Origin: Pristionchus mayeri
Taxonomy: Eukaryota; Nematoda; Chromadorea; Rhabditida; Neodiplogasteridae
Assembly (NCBI GenBank): GCA_036245805.1
Contig: BTRK01000005.1
Coordinates: 35,383,469 to 35,447,468 of the forward strand
Direction of reading: 5' to 3'
Length of the DNA: 64,000 nt
The notes under the pieces were generated by a model. That model saw only the letters and a list, made by a program, of their open reading frames with translations. It did no database searches and was not told the origin of the DNA. Made by a program: the position numbers and the translations under genes. Positions 30,056-41,400 of this stretch are shown piece by piece. Position 1 is the stretch's first letter. Every line of letters starts with the position of its first letter.

Positions 30056-30683
30056 ATTAATGAATGGGAGATTAAGATCGTACTGTGCCCCCAATTCTGA
30101 AGCTCTCTTATCATTTCCAAAATGGAGGTCAGTGTGCAGATCCTTAAATTCGAAGTTTTTTTAAATAGTAAATGTATTCTAATTGTACTTTATCGTGTCA
30201 GCGAACGGTGGATCAGTGTGAGAAACATGTCATCCATTCTAAAGCATTCACTAGAGCAGCACAATTTCACCTTGCCGACCAATACAGACTCACCACCCTC
30301 AAAGTACGGTATCTCTACATTTTTCTTCTTTAATATAATTTTACGGAACTTCAACAATGTTATTTTACTCAAAATTCGATTTCAGAAACGCTATCTAGGA
30401 CAGCCCAAAAATGAGAACGAATTGGTTGAGAAGGTTAGTTCTAGGAGTCTCGAGTATTTAGAATATGTAATGGCATTAGATACTGTTCATGGTACGTACA
30501 TTAAGAATTTTATCATTACACAACTTTCCTACGCATTATATTCTCATGGTAATTATTGTATTTAGCCGTCTCCCAAGTTATTCACTGCACCAAATCGAAT
30601 GAGCAACGTCATTATCAAGATCGGAAAGGCGAATATTCACGTGTCCAAAGAAGTATTTTATTATCCTCTTCTCTGTATTTAAT

Positions 30684-31296
30684 GTTACCCAACAAGGACG
30701 AAATGTAACCCCATATTATTAACCTTCCATCGGATAGACGCTTTCTGAACAAGCAGTAAAATAATATGCGAGAGTTCGAACGGGAGGACGACATTTGCGC
30801 AACTAAGCACCTCTCGCTTGGCAGAAGGCGTAGCAACTTGGGAGTTGTTTCATTGTTACCAGTATGCCCTGTACTACATTTGCATATATAAATTTCGTTA
30901 CCAGGCGATATTGAGTTTTACCCCAAATCAACGACCCGGGGTTCATGGTATATGGATTTCCACGACCCCCTATACGTTGAAACTCAATATCTCCTGGTAG
31001 CACAATTTATATATGAAAATGTAGTACAGGGCATACTGGTAACAATGCAACAACTCCCAAGTTCCTACGCCTCCTGCCAAGCGAGAGGTGCTTAGTTGCG
31101 CAAATGTCGTTTGCGCAAATGTCGCCCCCCCCAGTTCGAACAATATATTAAGGTACAGTATTAGTTCCTGAACCTTGTGGACTGGAAATGATAAGGTTGG
31201 AGTTGCCTGACCTTGCGGTGTCTCACTGTTGCACACTCTCCCATACACGCTACGCGTCGAACCCTTTGGATCTGGACTTCGTTCTTGTTGGGTATC
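30684..31296. mobile_element. MITE with GTTACCCAACAAGGACGAAA termini, carrying a nested element
   Basis: The left end GTTACCCAACAAGGACGAAA is matched by an inverted right end (CTTCGTTCTTGTTGGGTATC, ending 31,296). The same termini bound the element at 60,968-61,188, and an inner block (ATTATTAACCTTCCATCGGAT) is shared too. It lies in the intron of the second BTB unit. Confidence 0.7.
30788..31124. repeat. Fold-back element, family B (copy 1), nested in the MITE
   Basis: The left arm CGACATTTGCGCAACTAAGC returns inverted at the right. Further blocks (AACTTGGGAGTTG, GCGATATTGAG) also pair. The same architecture and sequence blocks occur at 62,308-62,674. Confidence 0.78.
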
Positions 31297-32589
31297 TTCA
31301 AAGCAATTTTATGTTTAATTCTTCCATTAGTCTATTTTCGATGTAATATATTTTTTAATTTATTTCCAGTTTCTGGCGGTCCATTCTCCCGTCTTCGAGG
31401 TTCTATTCTTCGGTGATTTTGCAGAGAAAGGAAAGGAAGAAGTCGAGATGAAGGATGTCGCCTACGAGGTAATTATATTTGTATGTGAGAGAGTTGATGA
31501 ATGTGAAAGAAAATAACCGTCTATTTTTTTTCCTTTTTACACTTCCTGAATCTTTTTCTAGGATTTCATCGATCTTCTTTGTGTGCTTTACCCTGGATCG
31601 GTGGATATTACTGGTAATCGTGTTGCGTAATTGCAATAGCTTTTTCACATGATTGTCCGTAAGCGGTTATGAATCTTTCCAGATCGCACGGTGCCTCATA
31701 TTCTGAAGCTTGCCGATCAATTCCAAATGGAGGTTCGTTTTCAAAATTTTCGGGTCTGCGATATTCTAGCGAATAACTAATTTTTCTTTCTAAGGGAGTG
31801 CTCCACAAGTCCGCGAAGCATCTCAAGCTGTCAACGGGAATTGAAAGAGGAGAAAAATATAAATTATCCAACCAGTATAGACTCGGATCTCTCTAAAAAC
31901 GGTAAGTTCATGCCTGATGATAAAATATATCGAATGTCGTATTTTCCTGAATATTTTCAGTAATCTACAGTATGATCTTAATTATCCGATGAGAAGAAGA
32001 AGCCAGAAGCTATGGTCTTTTTTCATGACTAAACATTTCTAAAATGAGAAGTGTATCATAATTGCGGAATTATCAAATTCACTAAATGATACTCATCATG
32101 TGTTGTTATCCATTCATATAAAATTTTGTATATTGAAGATATCCGACGTGAGATAAAGAAATGAGAAGCGAATGGGAACATCGTTTTTTAAATGATACTG
32201 GTTTCTGAACCGGTGGCATATTTTCGAAAATCTTTCTGAATTTCGCATTGCTTTCTTTCTCGAGGTTTTTCATTGTCTTGTTATAAGACCTTATACCGTT
32301 CAATATTTCCTTGAACGAATCCGTATTGAATGATTGATGCATTTATTGCATGCTTCAAAATACACCATTCGAAGTTAAACTGCGAATCCAGCACTTAGAA
32401 CTATCGCTTTCCCCATAACCGCATACCCGCTTTATTAGATGGAGCGTTATGTGCAAAACTGCATGTCACGAATCCCTACTCTTTGAGCGATCAAGGTATG
32501 GGCTGTAGTATTCCTTTGTACTGTTTGAAGCGTGGCATTTGGTGTTATGTTTGGTGTTATGGTGACGCTAGTAGAGTGCAAATATATTT

Positions 32590-32870
32590 TCCGTTCATTC
32601 GCGGAAGGTGATCTGTGGGGAGTGAGGAAAGAGGGAAAGGAGAGAATAGATGTGAGGGGGGGAGGTAAGAGAGAGGAGGAAATGGGAAAAGGGGATGACG
32701 CAGTAGAAGGGGAAGCGGAACGGGAAGAGGGAAGAGGTGAAGGAGTATTTAAGGGTGGGATGGGAGAGGACTGGGGGGATTAAGGAGGAGAGGGAGCAAA
32801 GAGGAGGGGAGACAGTCCTAGAGATGAGAGAGGAAGTCGGTCCTGAGAGGCAGAAGAGGAGGGGTTGGTC
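32590..32870. repeat. Purine-rich tract
   Basis: The plus strand is almost wholly A/G for about 280 bp (GAGGAAAGAGGGAAAGGAGA and similar). Low complexity, possible triplex-forming DNA; the open frames on both strands are composition effects. Confidence 0.6.
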
Positions 32871-32959
32871 TTTCAAGCACACCCGGGAGATAAAATCAAA
32901 TTGCCATCTTCTTAGCCGCCTTTGGTGCTATCAAAAGTAATTGAATGGCCACTTTGTTT

Positions 32960-33370
32960 TGAAAATGTCGCTTAAAGGGAAAACGACGTGTCATTTTCCA
33001 AAATTGATTGCGCCGTCGCTTCATTCTCCACTCAATGCGCGACCCCGAGCGGAGGGGAGAAAGTGAATAGTAACTGGCCACCTCTCCTACCAATGTTTTG
33101 CCGCTGTTGAATGCTGCTTTCATCAGTTTATCTTTATATTTGTATATTTATCCTTGTCGACAGAAATGTTTTAGTTCAATGCTAATTTAGGTTAAGCTCT
33201 AAGACTTTGTGCTTCGTTCGCAATGACAATTTGAAACGCAAAATTCCGAGCTTCCGTTATCTTCAAGACGACATCCCTCTCCGTTGACAAATACGAAATG
33301 TCACTGCCTCCGACTCGAAATTTCAAGAATTTAGTACGGTCTCCATGATGTCACTACGAGCCAGTCAAAC
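32960..33370. repeat. Dispersed repeat, copy 1
   Basis: The blocks AAAACGACGTGTCATTTTCC, AAAATTGATTGCGC, GAGCGGAGGGGAGAAAGTGA, TTTATCTTTATATTT and CTTCCGTTATCT recur in the same order at 33,870-34,290, with many substitutions. Non-coding, function unknown. Confidence 0.65.
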
Positions 33371-33869
33371 AAACGCACAGCGCTTCACAATTAAACAAAG
33401 GGCGAGCAGGAGAGGGAGAATGGCGGGTGGTTAGAGCGGAAAAGCGAGATAGTGCACGAAATAGAGAGATTATGCAGCACTTTAAATAGAGTAGTGCACC
33501 TTTTCTGTGTTTAGCGCATTTTGAAATTCGAGCTGCTCCCTGACTACAGTAACTCTTTAGAATTTAAATTTGACTTCCGGCGATTGAAATGCTGTGAAAC
33601 GTTCACTGCTTGACCCGAAAAATCGCACTTGTCCCTTATTCTCGCATGCAGTTTAGGTTCTCTCAGTTTTCTCTGTATCTCGACCTTACTAGATCGCGCC
33701 TATGCTTGGCTCACTTTCTCCTATGTTTCGTTCCTAGTATCGAATTATATTTTGCAAAAGGCATGTATTAGTAAGGCTGAGTATGTAAGATCTCTATTTC
33801 TTATTGTCCAGCACTCCCTCCAGTGACATACCAGATATGTTTCATTTTTGGCGCTCCATTTCCAACCAA

Positions 33870-34290
33870 TCACTCTAAAGTGACGTGTCACTTCGAGGTA
33901 AAACGACGTGTTATTTTCCAAAATTGATTGCGCGTCGCTCCATTCTCTCCTCTCTCAACGGCGCCGAGCGGTGGAGAGAAGTGAATCCGGTCCCCTTACC
34001 TCCCAATATTTAATGCTGTTGACTGCTGCTCGCTTGAGTTTATCTTTATATTTACTATCTTAATCATTACATAGATAAGGTGTAAACTTCACTACTAACT
34101 TAAGGTTAAGATCAAAGACTTTCTGATTCACTCGCGCCTAGGGAGCGGAGTGGAATCTCTAGCTTCCGTTATCTATAGGAGGACAGCTCTCGTCGGTGAC
34201 GAGAATTTCAATGTCACTGAACCCCTCAGTCGGAAGTTCAAGCCTACAGTATACCTACAGTATCCTCGATGGAGCCGTCACATAAAGAAC
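33870..34290. repeat. Dispersed repeat, copy 2
   Basis: Diverged direct copy of the 32,960 repeat, holding the same ordered blocks. The two lie about 900 bp apart. Confidence 0.65.
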
Positions 34291-34611
34291 AAAGCAGAGA
34301 AGAGCGACGAAGGAGGACGGCGGTTTACCGCTCGAGCAATATTTGAAGAATTTTGTCGGGAGCTCTTAGCAGGAAGTTCAAAAATTCAAAAATGTTATGG
34401 CTGGAAATTTGCCAATTGTTCAATTTTTGTCTGTTTCTCTTTCTCTGCGCTCGCTTTGTCTCGCCCATCCCCGGAGTGCCGCTCGCTTGAGAGTAGTCTT
34501 AGTAACTTGGCAGTTGTCGCATTGTTCTCCGCAACTTTAGCAGACACTACGTAACCTCCTTGGGGCATAAAAAATCGAATTTGCTAGCACACTCCGGTTT
34601 ATCAAGGCAGG

Positions 34612-34735
34612 AGGCGTGCCACTTTTGTGAAGCGGCGCGGCCAAGCACTACTCGTTCGTACGCTCTTTCTCTCGGAGTATCCACGACGAGAAAGTATGTA
34701 AAATGAGGAGTGCGTGGCCGCGCGCTTTCAAAAAT
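34612..34735. repeat. Fold-back element, family A (copy 2)
   Basis: GGCGTGCCACTTTTGTGAAGC at the left, GAGGAGTGCGTGGCCGCGCG then CTTTCAAAAA at the right; matches the copy at 8186 with more decay. Confidence 0.65.
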
Positions 34736-35264
34736 CGTATAGTCAGATTGCCTGATTCTCTCTTCATACTCAAATTTTCCTATTTTTATCAGGCACTGCT
34801 GCCGGTTTTAATTATGCAGCTCAAGTAAGTTTCAGGACAGCCTTCGGATGTTTTTTTTTCTTTCTTTATGCCGATGCTTCGGGGGAAAGCGATGAAGCCG
34901 TTTGCAGTATTTAATAGGGGAAACATTATTAGAGAAAAGGTTAACAGCTTTAGATCAGGATAAGGTCGTCTCGGGAGCATTTAATCGTGCTCATCGTTCG
35001 ATGTTTTCTCTTGTTTGTTAAATTATTATGTTGCATATTTCCGAAATGAGATAAATTAATTTGTAATGAATTATGCATATATATTATTCAAAAAATACTG
35101 GTTTGTAAACCGGCAGATATTTCTTGCATTGGAACTTTATGTGAAGAAAATATGTTGGCATTTGCAGCAATGTCAATAGATGGTTGCTTTTGTTTCTCTA
35201 CGTTTTTACACTTCAAATAATAATTCGAAATGTTGATATGACTCTTCCGCCTTTTATCCTTTAT

Positions 35265-35404
35265 TTCATTGTTGCAGAATGCGATCATTTGGCTTTCAAC
35301 ATTCCGCGTTGAGTTCAAGAGATGAGTTATTTCATTGTCTTTATTTCATTGTTGCAGAATGCGATCATTTGGCTTTCAACATTCCGCGTTGAGTTCAAGA
35401 GATG
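35265..35404. repeat. Tandem duplication of about 74 bp
   Basis: The block TTTATTTCATTGTTGCAGAA... to TTCAAGAGATGAG at 35,265-35,330 repeats from 35,339 without visible change, so the event is recent. Confidence 0.85.
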
Positions 35405-35680
35405 AGGAGCAGTATTTTGATGTACCTTTTCATTTGAACTTATTTTTTTTGGGATTTTTATTGGAAAATTAGCGCCTACAGGGGAAAAAATTATGAAACG
35501 TGAAATAGGATATTAATAGAGTTCTCTTAATGGAAATTTTTTTAATATATTTTCGGGTAATTTTCATCTGCACAAAATAGACAAATGCGCATCAGTTATA
35601 TAACGCTCCTGAAACATGTCTGAAAAGGTGATAAACATATTCCAATAAGAGAACTAGAATATAGAGTCTAGATATTAGCG

Positions 35681-38265
35681 ATGGGTAAGTCGAAATATTT
35701 CCTTCAGCTAAGGGAGATCTTATTCGATGATGGCGAGAAGAGGAAGATCATGACTCAGAACGTGAATGGACCTTGTCCTCTCATCGCGATCACCAACGGT
35801 CTCGTCCTCGGTGGTGAGTTCAAGAGTTGGCAAAAATAGTCCGACGCCGAGTCTCAGACTCTGAGAGTCCTAACTTTGAATTATGTTTCATTGCGTTGTT
35901 GAAAGTTTGGCGCACATTTTATTTAATTTTTTGGAGTCTAAGAGTCCCAGAAAGCGAGACAGAATTTTTCGTTCCGTCTCGTTCCGGATTTTTTATTTAT
36001 TTTGCAACCCTACTCACTGAGTACAAGGGATGGAAATTCGATGCGAGGTAGCGATTCCTCAACGCCTCTTCCTCGCCTGATTTCACAATTAGTGGAGGGA
36101 GAGGCATGTGCGTTATCGCTATCTCTCATCTAATGGACATCCTTAGTGAGTACTGCTTCAACCCTAATTCTGATAAGATTACGAGAAGATCTTACCTAAT
36201 TCTGTTTCTCTAACTTAACTAGCTGGCTAGAGAAAGGCAGAGAGCGCGCGAGAATGAGAGAAACAGAGTTAGGTAAGATCTTGTCGTCATTAAATTCTAT
36301 TGTTTTGCTGTGAAACATATCCTTATTTCAGATCGGTTCTCCTTCAATCGTGATGAGTTCGAAGTGTCGTTGACGCGAGTATCCGATAGCCTCTCCGAGA
36401 TGATCCGCTTTTTGGGTTCGAAAAATCTAAGAGGAGACAGTAAAGAGATTGTCGATGATAAAGGTCAGTCGAGGGTTGTATTAGAATTTTAATTTTATGT
36501 AGTACTAATAGCAAGATAACAATAATAGCTGTGGAAATAATAAGGGCACCTAATTTCACACGATCGCTCGCTTGGCATACTTGAATATATAGTAGTTTCT
36601 TGACCCATGTGCCGGATTCTCAAGACTAGGGTACATGCTGATAGGTCTTCGGCAGAATGAGGACTCTTTCATCCTGATGCCTTGATATATCAAATGCAAC
36701 ACGGCGTAATAGTTCTCATGAGGCCAAATTTTGGGCACTTTTGCAGAAGACCGGGCTATGACATAAGTGTACATTTGTTGTACTTACCATTTAAGTTTTT
36801 TGGGTCGAGTCGTGCGCTCAGCCCATCTTAGAATGGATCTTACGGATCTCACAACTTTGACTTGGTCCGGTCTTCTGCAGAAGTGCGAAATTTCGTTAAA
36901 GATAATTTCCATGTCAGTGGAATCTGCTCTTCTGGCCCTTCGAAAGTGCAGCAAAGGTCTTGATGTCAATATGCGATTCGGAAGAGTCGACAATTTCGAG
37001 GTAATTTAAGTAATATTTGTACTAATTGAGGCCTTTCGGGTTTAGAAGGTTGAATGAAAATCTATAAAAGACGTGAGAGACATAGCGATGCTTCTAGAAT
37101 GTTTACGTTACGATTGTTTATTGATATGACAATCTGTGCATATGGGTTCTCCGAACAGAATATCAGAGACAGGAGACAATAGCGAGGCTTAAATAATGCT
37201 CACGATTGAGAAGAATGACTTTCAGTGAAAACGGGTTCGCGTACCTGAGTATCATTATTTGAAATAATAAATTACTTCCTTTTCAAGTTCACTCATACAC
37301 TCGCTCTCTTCGATATCCTCGAGATCAAGTTGATCCATGGATGGATTCCCGATGAAAGAACTTGTGAGTTTCGTTCCTTCGTTCAGCAAGAATTCTGATG
37401 TCCCCGACTTTTGGTACAACGATACAACCTGCGACAACGTAGGTTTATCACGCAATACGTTACAATAGCGTGTCAGTATATCTCATACTTATTCTAAGTC
37501 CTACCCCCCATCGAATTATTTCAGTGTCCCTCATCTCTAACCGGACCTACAATGAGATTTCTGCTTATGTTACCCAAGAGAGCGACGACTCCAGATCGGT
37601 CAAAGAGGTACACAAATATTGATTAAAATTTATTTATTTGAATAAATAAATATTTTAAGTGGCTTGATTTGAATCCGACGCAGCTAACAATGGAAGGACT
37701 TGAGAAACTGAAGTGCAGTTTGAGAGATGGAGAAGTTGCCGTTCTTTTCCGAAACAATCATTTCTCAACCATCACCAAGTATAACGTAAGTGGATATATT
37801 CATAATATCGGGAAGTTATGATCCCAATTTCGCGTGCTCTGCCTTTCCTATTGAGAGTTTTTGAAATGAGAATTACCTATTTGGACACTAGGTCGAATGA
37901 GAAAAGTGATGTCATGCCGCCTTAGATATATCAATGACAGCAATCTCCTTCTTTGCAGGGTACACTATTCACTCTCGTCTCGGACTGTGGATTCAAATCG
38001 ATTGATGGCATCGTTTTCGAGTCACTCGTTGATGTAAATCAGGTATCGTAACTTTAAAAAAATTTGTTTTATTTTAATGGATAAAATATATTTCCCCTAT
38101 GCAGGGCAATTTATGAAATGCTCATAGATAATTTTAACTAATTTTCGATTTCAGTCATCTTCTTTCTTCACCAATGGTCGATTCGAGGAGGTTAACGCGA
38201 ATGGAAGAGTCAAGCAGAATCGAACAGAGGAGTCAGCCACTAATTCATCCAATTCTAATCAGTAA
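35681..38265 (+). CDS. MINDY/FAM63-family deubiquitinase
   Basis: MINDY enzymes are cysteine deubiquitinases preferring K48-linked chains. Exons with consistent phase: 35,681-35,813 (MGKSKYFLQLREILFDDGEK..., then TQNVNGPCPLIAITNGLVLG with the catalytic Cys), 36,332-36,463, 36,918-37,000 (ALRKCSKGLDVNMRFGRVDN), 37,288-37,363 (FDILEIKLIHGWIPDER), 37,525-37,607 (ISNRTYNEISAYVTQES), 37,660-37,785 (DGEVAVLFRNNHFSTITKYN, the catalytic His box), 37,959-38,042 (GTLFTLVSDCGFKSIDGIVF) and 38,155 on (FFTNGRFEEVNANGRVKQN). Read through, the last exon ends SNSNQ then TAA (38,263-38,265). The same bases form a strong donor (CAGTAAGT) that would skip the stop and continue into the following exons. Catalytic residues are intact. 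Confidence 0.85.
36183..36285. repeat. Hairpin in MINDY intron 1
   Basis: GAGAAGATCTTACCTAATTC... (36,183-36,211) pairs with its near reverse complement at 36,257-36,285. Arms 29 bp, loop about 45 bp; MITE-like. Confidence 0.65.
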
Positions 38266-38497
38266 GTCTACTACTGGAAGTAGTCCTCTTTGGTGAATAT
38301 AACCGTTAAAACGAATGAGGTATCCTAGAGCTAAAGGTTGCGAACGAGTACATCGTAATGGGCGTAGGCGCGTCGAGTCGTGTGACGACGTGAGAAAAAT
38401 AGGAGAAACGATACCATGGGCTCTTCATTTCGCACACTCGAGCGTTGAAACTGCGATCCGAATTGCGAACTTTAGAAAATAGTGAATTCCATTACAG

Positions 38498-41400
38498 TAT
38501 CTCGTGGGCAGAAGATTTGGAGAAGCTGCAGATGAGAAGAGACGAAAGGGAGAGGAGGGAAGGACAGAAAGAAGAGGAGAGGAGGGCAAGGTGAGGAGGG
38601 AAGGAAGATGAATGATTATGCAGACTTTTGAGAGAGGAGAAGGAACGATCGGGACAGACGCAGAAGAGGAACAACGGGCAAGGTGAGTGGAATCAACTAC
38701 AGAACAGTTTGAATTTGATCACGAACGATTTGCGATTTTCTTGGTTAGTAAACTCGATTGGAGTAATGAATATATTGTCATTATTTTAAAAAATTAACTG
38801 TTATTTCCGGTTGTATCATATTGCTATAATTTTAGTTATTCATTTCCGTATGTTCAGGAGGTGCGCGAGGAAGGCAAAACGAAGAATTCACTGGATACGG
38901 ATCGAGAGCGACTGATCTCGTAAGATTCGCTTTATATGTTCGCGTTGTATCGATGTTTGCGTTGGTTCTCTCTTTATTTCTTCACTTCTCCCTTTCAGTC
39001 TCTTTTTCTTTTATATTCCTTCACATATCAGTTAAATATTTGCAGTACTTTCACTCGATTCACGGCACGAGAAAGAAATGGATCAAGGACGAGATCGTTT
39101 TCAGCAATCGGTGGGCATTTTTGTTTCTATTTTGTTTAAGAAAATTTGATTCAACAGAACATACACAATGCTGTTCAGTTCATTATGTATGATAAGCTAT
39201 TGGGTAAAATGATTACTTCTAGGTTAAAAGAGGTTTCACACCTCCTTTGACTCATGAACCTTCTCCTATCCGAGATTGAGAATGACGTTGCTTATGCTAT
39301 GCGGACCAGTGAAATTGGCGTATTCAGTAGACGACTAAAATATGAAAACATGTTCGCTAAAAAAGTAAAATGCACTTTTCAGTCCTATGCTCGTCAACGA
39401 ATGTGTGAGCATCAATCACTCCGGTTTGGCTGGAGGAGCTCTCAGTTTCGGAGTCACGACTGTCAAACCCTCTTCCATCGATCACTCAGAGCTGAATGAA
39501 CAGTGAGTTTTCACAGTGAATTATTGAGATAATTGCTGTTGAGAAAGACTGCGCCTCTTGCAAACTTAATCAAATTAATAATTAGTTAATCGCTTTTTAA
39601 GTGAATACTAATGAATCGATTTACAGATTCTCTTCATTGTCTCTCACTCAAAACGATACCGGTTTCAGTGTGAAGGCGCTGCCAGAAGAGTACGTTGTTT
39701 CCCATTTTGATTTCAGTATTGGCTGTCCAAGCAATGCTATCTTTAAATTATGAAATTGTTTCGATACTTATCTTTCATTATGCTCAAAATTATAGTTTAA
39801 TCATTTAGTCGTAATTTTTGTTTATTACCAGATTGCTGCTAATTGCAGGTTCGGAGTCGACGAATGTACTGTTCATTTCTGTCTGACTGCACAAGCTCGA
39901 ATTGTCTTCAGTGTCAATGGAGAGAGCAAGGCTAGTGAAGTTGCTAAACGATTTATGTTTAAAAATAAATTTAAATATTTTTGTTGCCTCGTTACTTATC
40001 TCGCATTGTGTCCAAACTATAAATTATCTTCTCGCCATTTTCTATAATAAAAACATGCTGAAGGGAACTCTCATCACCGGAATTGCACGTGATCTTCCAC
40101 TGTGGGCTCTAATCGAGGTGTACAACACCGAGAACAGAGTCGAAATCGGTTAGTTAATAGTACTTGTACGAGATTGTTGCGATTGTATGTTACTAGACGA
40201 GGTGTAGTCTAATGCGAAACTTTACTTAATCGGCTCAATAATCCCATTGGCCCCAAGGATACGCGATCGACATCACACCACATACAGAAGTAATAGGCAA
40301 TAGGTTTATCATAGGCGCGAATTGAGTACAATGCGAAAGCTTTCCCGAGATGGCCTGGGCTGTGCAAAAAAATATCGCTTCCTCGCTTTCTATAATCGAC
40401 GAGAGATCATTGCCAAATGAGAGATCGAGAAATTATTGCACAGTCCACGTACCACCCGGCTCCCTTCCTTTCTAATCTGCCTCCCCCTCTCTCTCTTCAG
40501 GTCTGGCTCGACCATTAGTGGCTGCATTATCTCGCCTATTGGGAGTGAACACTATCAGTGACACCATCAGTTCAGCAGCATGTGCACTAATAGTGAAGCT
40601 AATTATGCCACTATGATGGAGCCAGACTAGAGTCCCTCTCTGCTCGTCTCCTTAGTTCGGTCCCGCCTCTCCTGCCTCATCCCTCGTTCGTGAATCACCA
40701 TATTGACAGAGAACCATAGAGCTCCGCTCTATTCATTCATTCATTACTTATTCCGATAAAGGGATTTGCAAGTATCCGTCGACGTTGTCGAATTGGGTTT
40801 CTTGCGGCACTCTATGTCAATCGAATTTTGCGATTGAACAGTCGGGATAATATAATCGTTTCCAGGGGCATCGACGATGAATACAAGGAAGATGACATCA
40901 TCATCGAATGGAGTGTCTCTGAACTCGGTATGCTGTATATTCTATTATAATTTGTAATTGTCGCTGGATATCTCAAGTCTCCGAAGTAGAATTTAGTAGA
41001 AGAATAGGTATTTGAAAGTGCTTTGGTTCAGTATTTTTTCGATATAAGGGGGGGGGGGGGGTGGTTACGACTATTGTCAAGTACAAACTCTTTCAACTCG
41101 TAAGCAACAGTTGAAAGCAGTTCAACTTTTGCAAAGCTCTGAAAGTGCCCGATATTGGAACAATTTTACAAATATCGGGTACTTTCTGCGCTTCGTAACG
41201 TTACAAAGCGCAGAAAGTACCCGATATTTGTAAAATTGTTCCAATATCGGGCACTTTTAGAGCTTTGCAAAAGTTGAACTGCTTTCAACTGTTGCTTACA
41301 AGTTGAAAGAGTTTGTACTTGACAATAGTCGTAACCACCCCCCCCCCCCCCCTTATATTTATGAAAGATGGGTATACTTTCAGAATTCACATCACAAATC

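Larger units (their letters stand above)
27275..31920 (+). pseudogene. MATH-BTB-BTB gene with stop codons and inserted repeats
   Basis: ATG at 27,275 directly after TTTAGA. The first MATH exon (MTDNSDLIIRCEINGAKF) has an in-frame TAG at 27,362-27,364, just before the conserved RGFKW. The second MATH exon changes frame near 27,600 (ITLRS versus EVDHNDPWKVEAKF). BTB unit 1: FAAPNNMSNVVIKIRDKKLH, YLEIQSPVFETLFFGNSSEN and EFVDLLRVIYPDSMDIT, then about 1.6 kb of inserted repeats, then RTVDQCEKHVIHSKAF...YRLTTLK and KRYLGQPKNENELVEK. Without a terminal exon the protein passes into a second BTB (PSPKLFTAPNRMSNVIIKIG; FLAVHSPVFEVLFFGDFAEK; DFIDLLCVLYPGSVDIT; DRTVPHILKLADQFQME; GVLHKSAKHLKLSTGI). Its BACK exon ends in an in-frame TAA where LK is expected (about 31,910). 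It is a pseudogene, or several wrecked genes joined. Confidence 0.7.
32160..35680. other. 3.5 kb gene-poor, repeat-rich interval
   Basis: No exon set could be supported. It contains a strongly purine-biased plus strand (about 32,590-32,870), a dispersed repeat in two diverged copies (about 32,960-33,370 and 33,870-34,290), a family A fold-back and a 74-bp tandem duplication. Short open frames here show no family similarity to me. Confidence 0.5.

Noticed and set aside
29582..30094. 170-codon minus-strand open frame with ATG
   Set aside because: No recognisable domain. It lies between fold-back elements in a BTB intron and overlaps a GC-rich hairpin and a tRNA-like A-box. Unsupported as a gene, though a repeat-derived reading is possible.
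32532..32882. Open frames across the purine tract
   Set aside because: Arg/Glu/Gly-only or Ser/Pro/Leu-only translations caused by strand purine bias.
34150..34554. 134-codon plus-strand open frame
   Set aside because: Overlaps the second copy of a non-coding d ispersed repeat; the first copy does not keep this frame.
38936..39110. Secreted small protein starting at the ATG at 38,953
   Set aside because: The hydrophobic stretch is the translation of a pyrimidine-rich intron. The acceptor TTTGCAG at 39,045 and phase agreement with 38,919 explain it better.
41043..41357. CRISPR-like or tandem repeat reading of the 41 kb block
   Set aside because: The repeat is a single inverted pair, not a direct repeat array, and the genome is eukaryotic.
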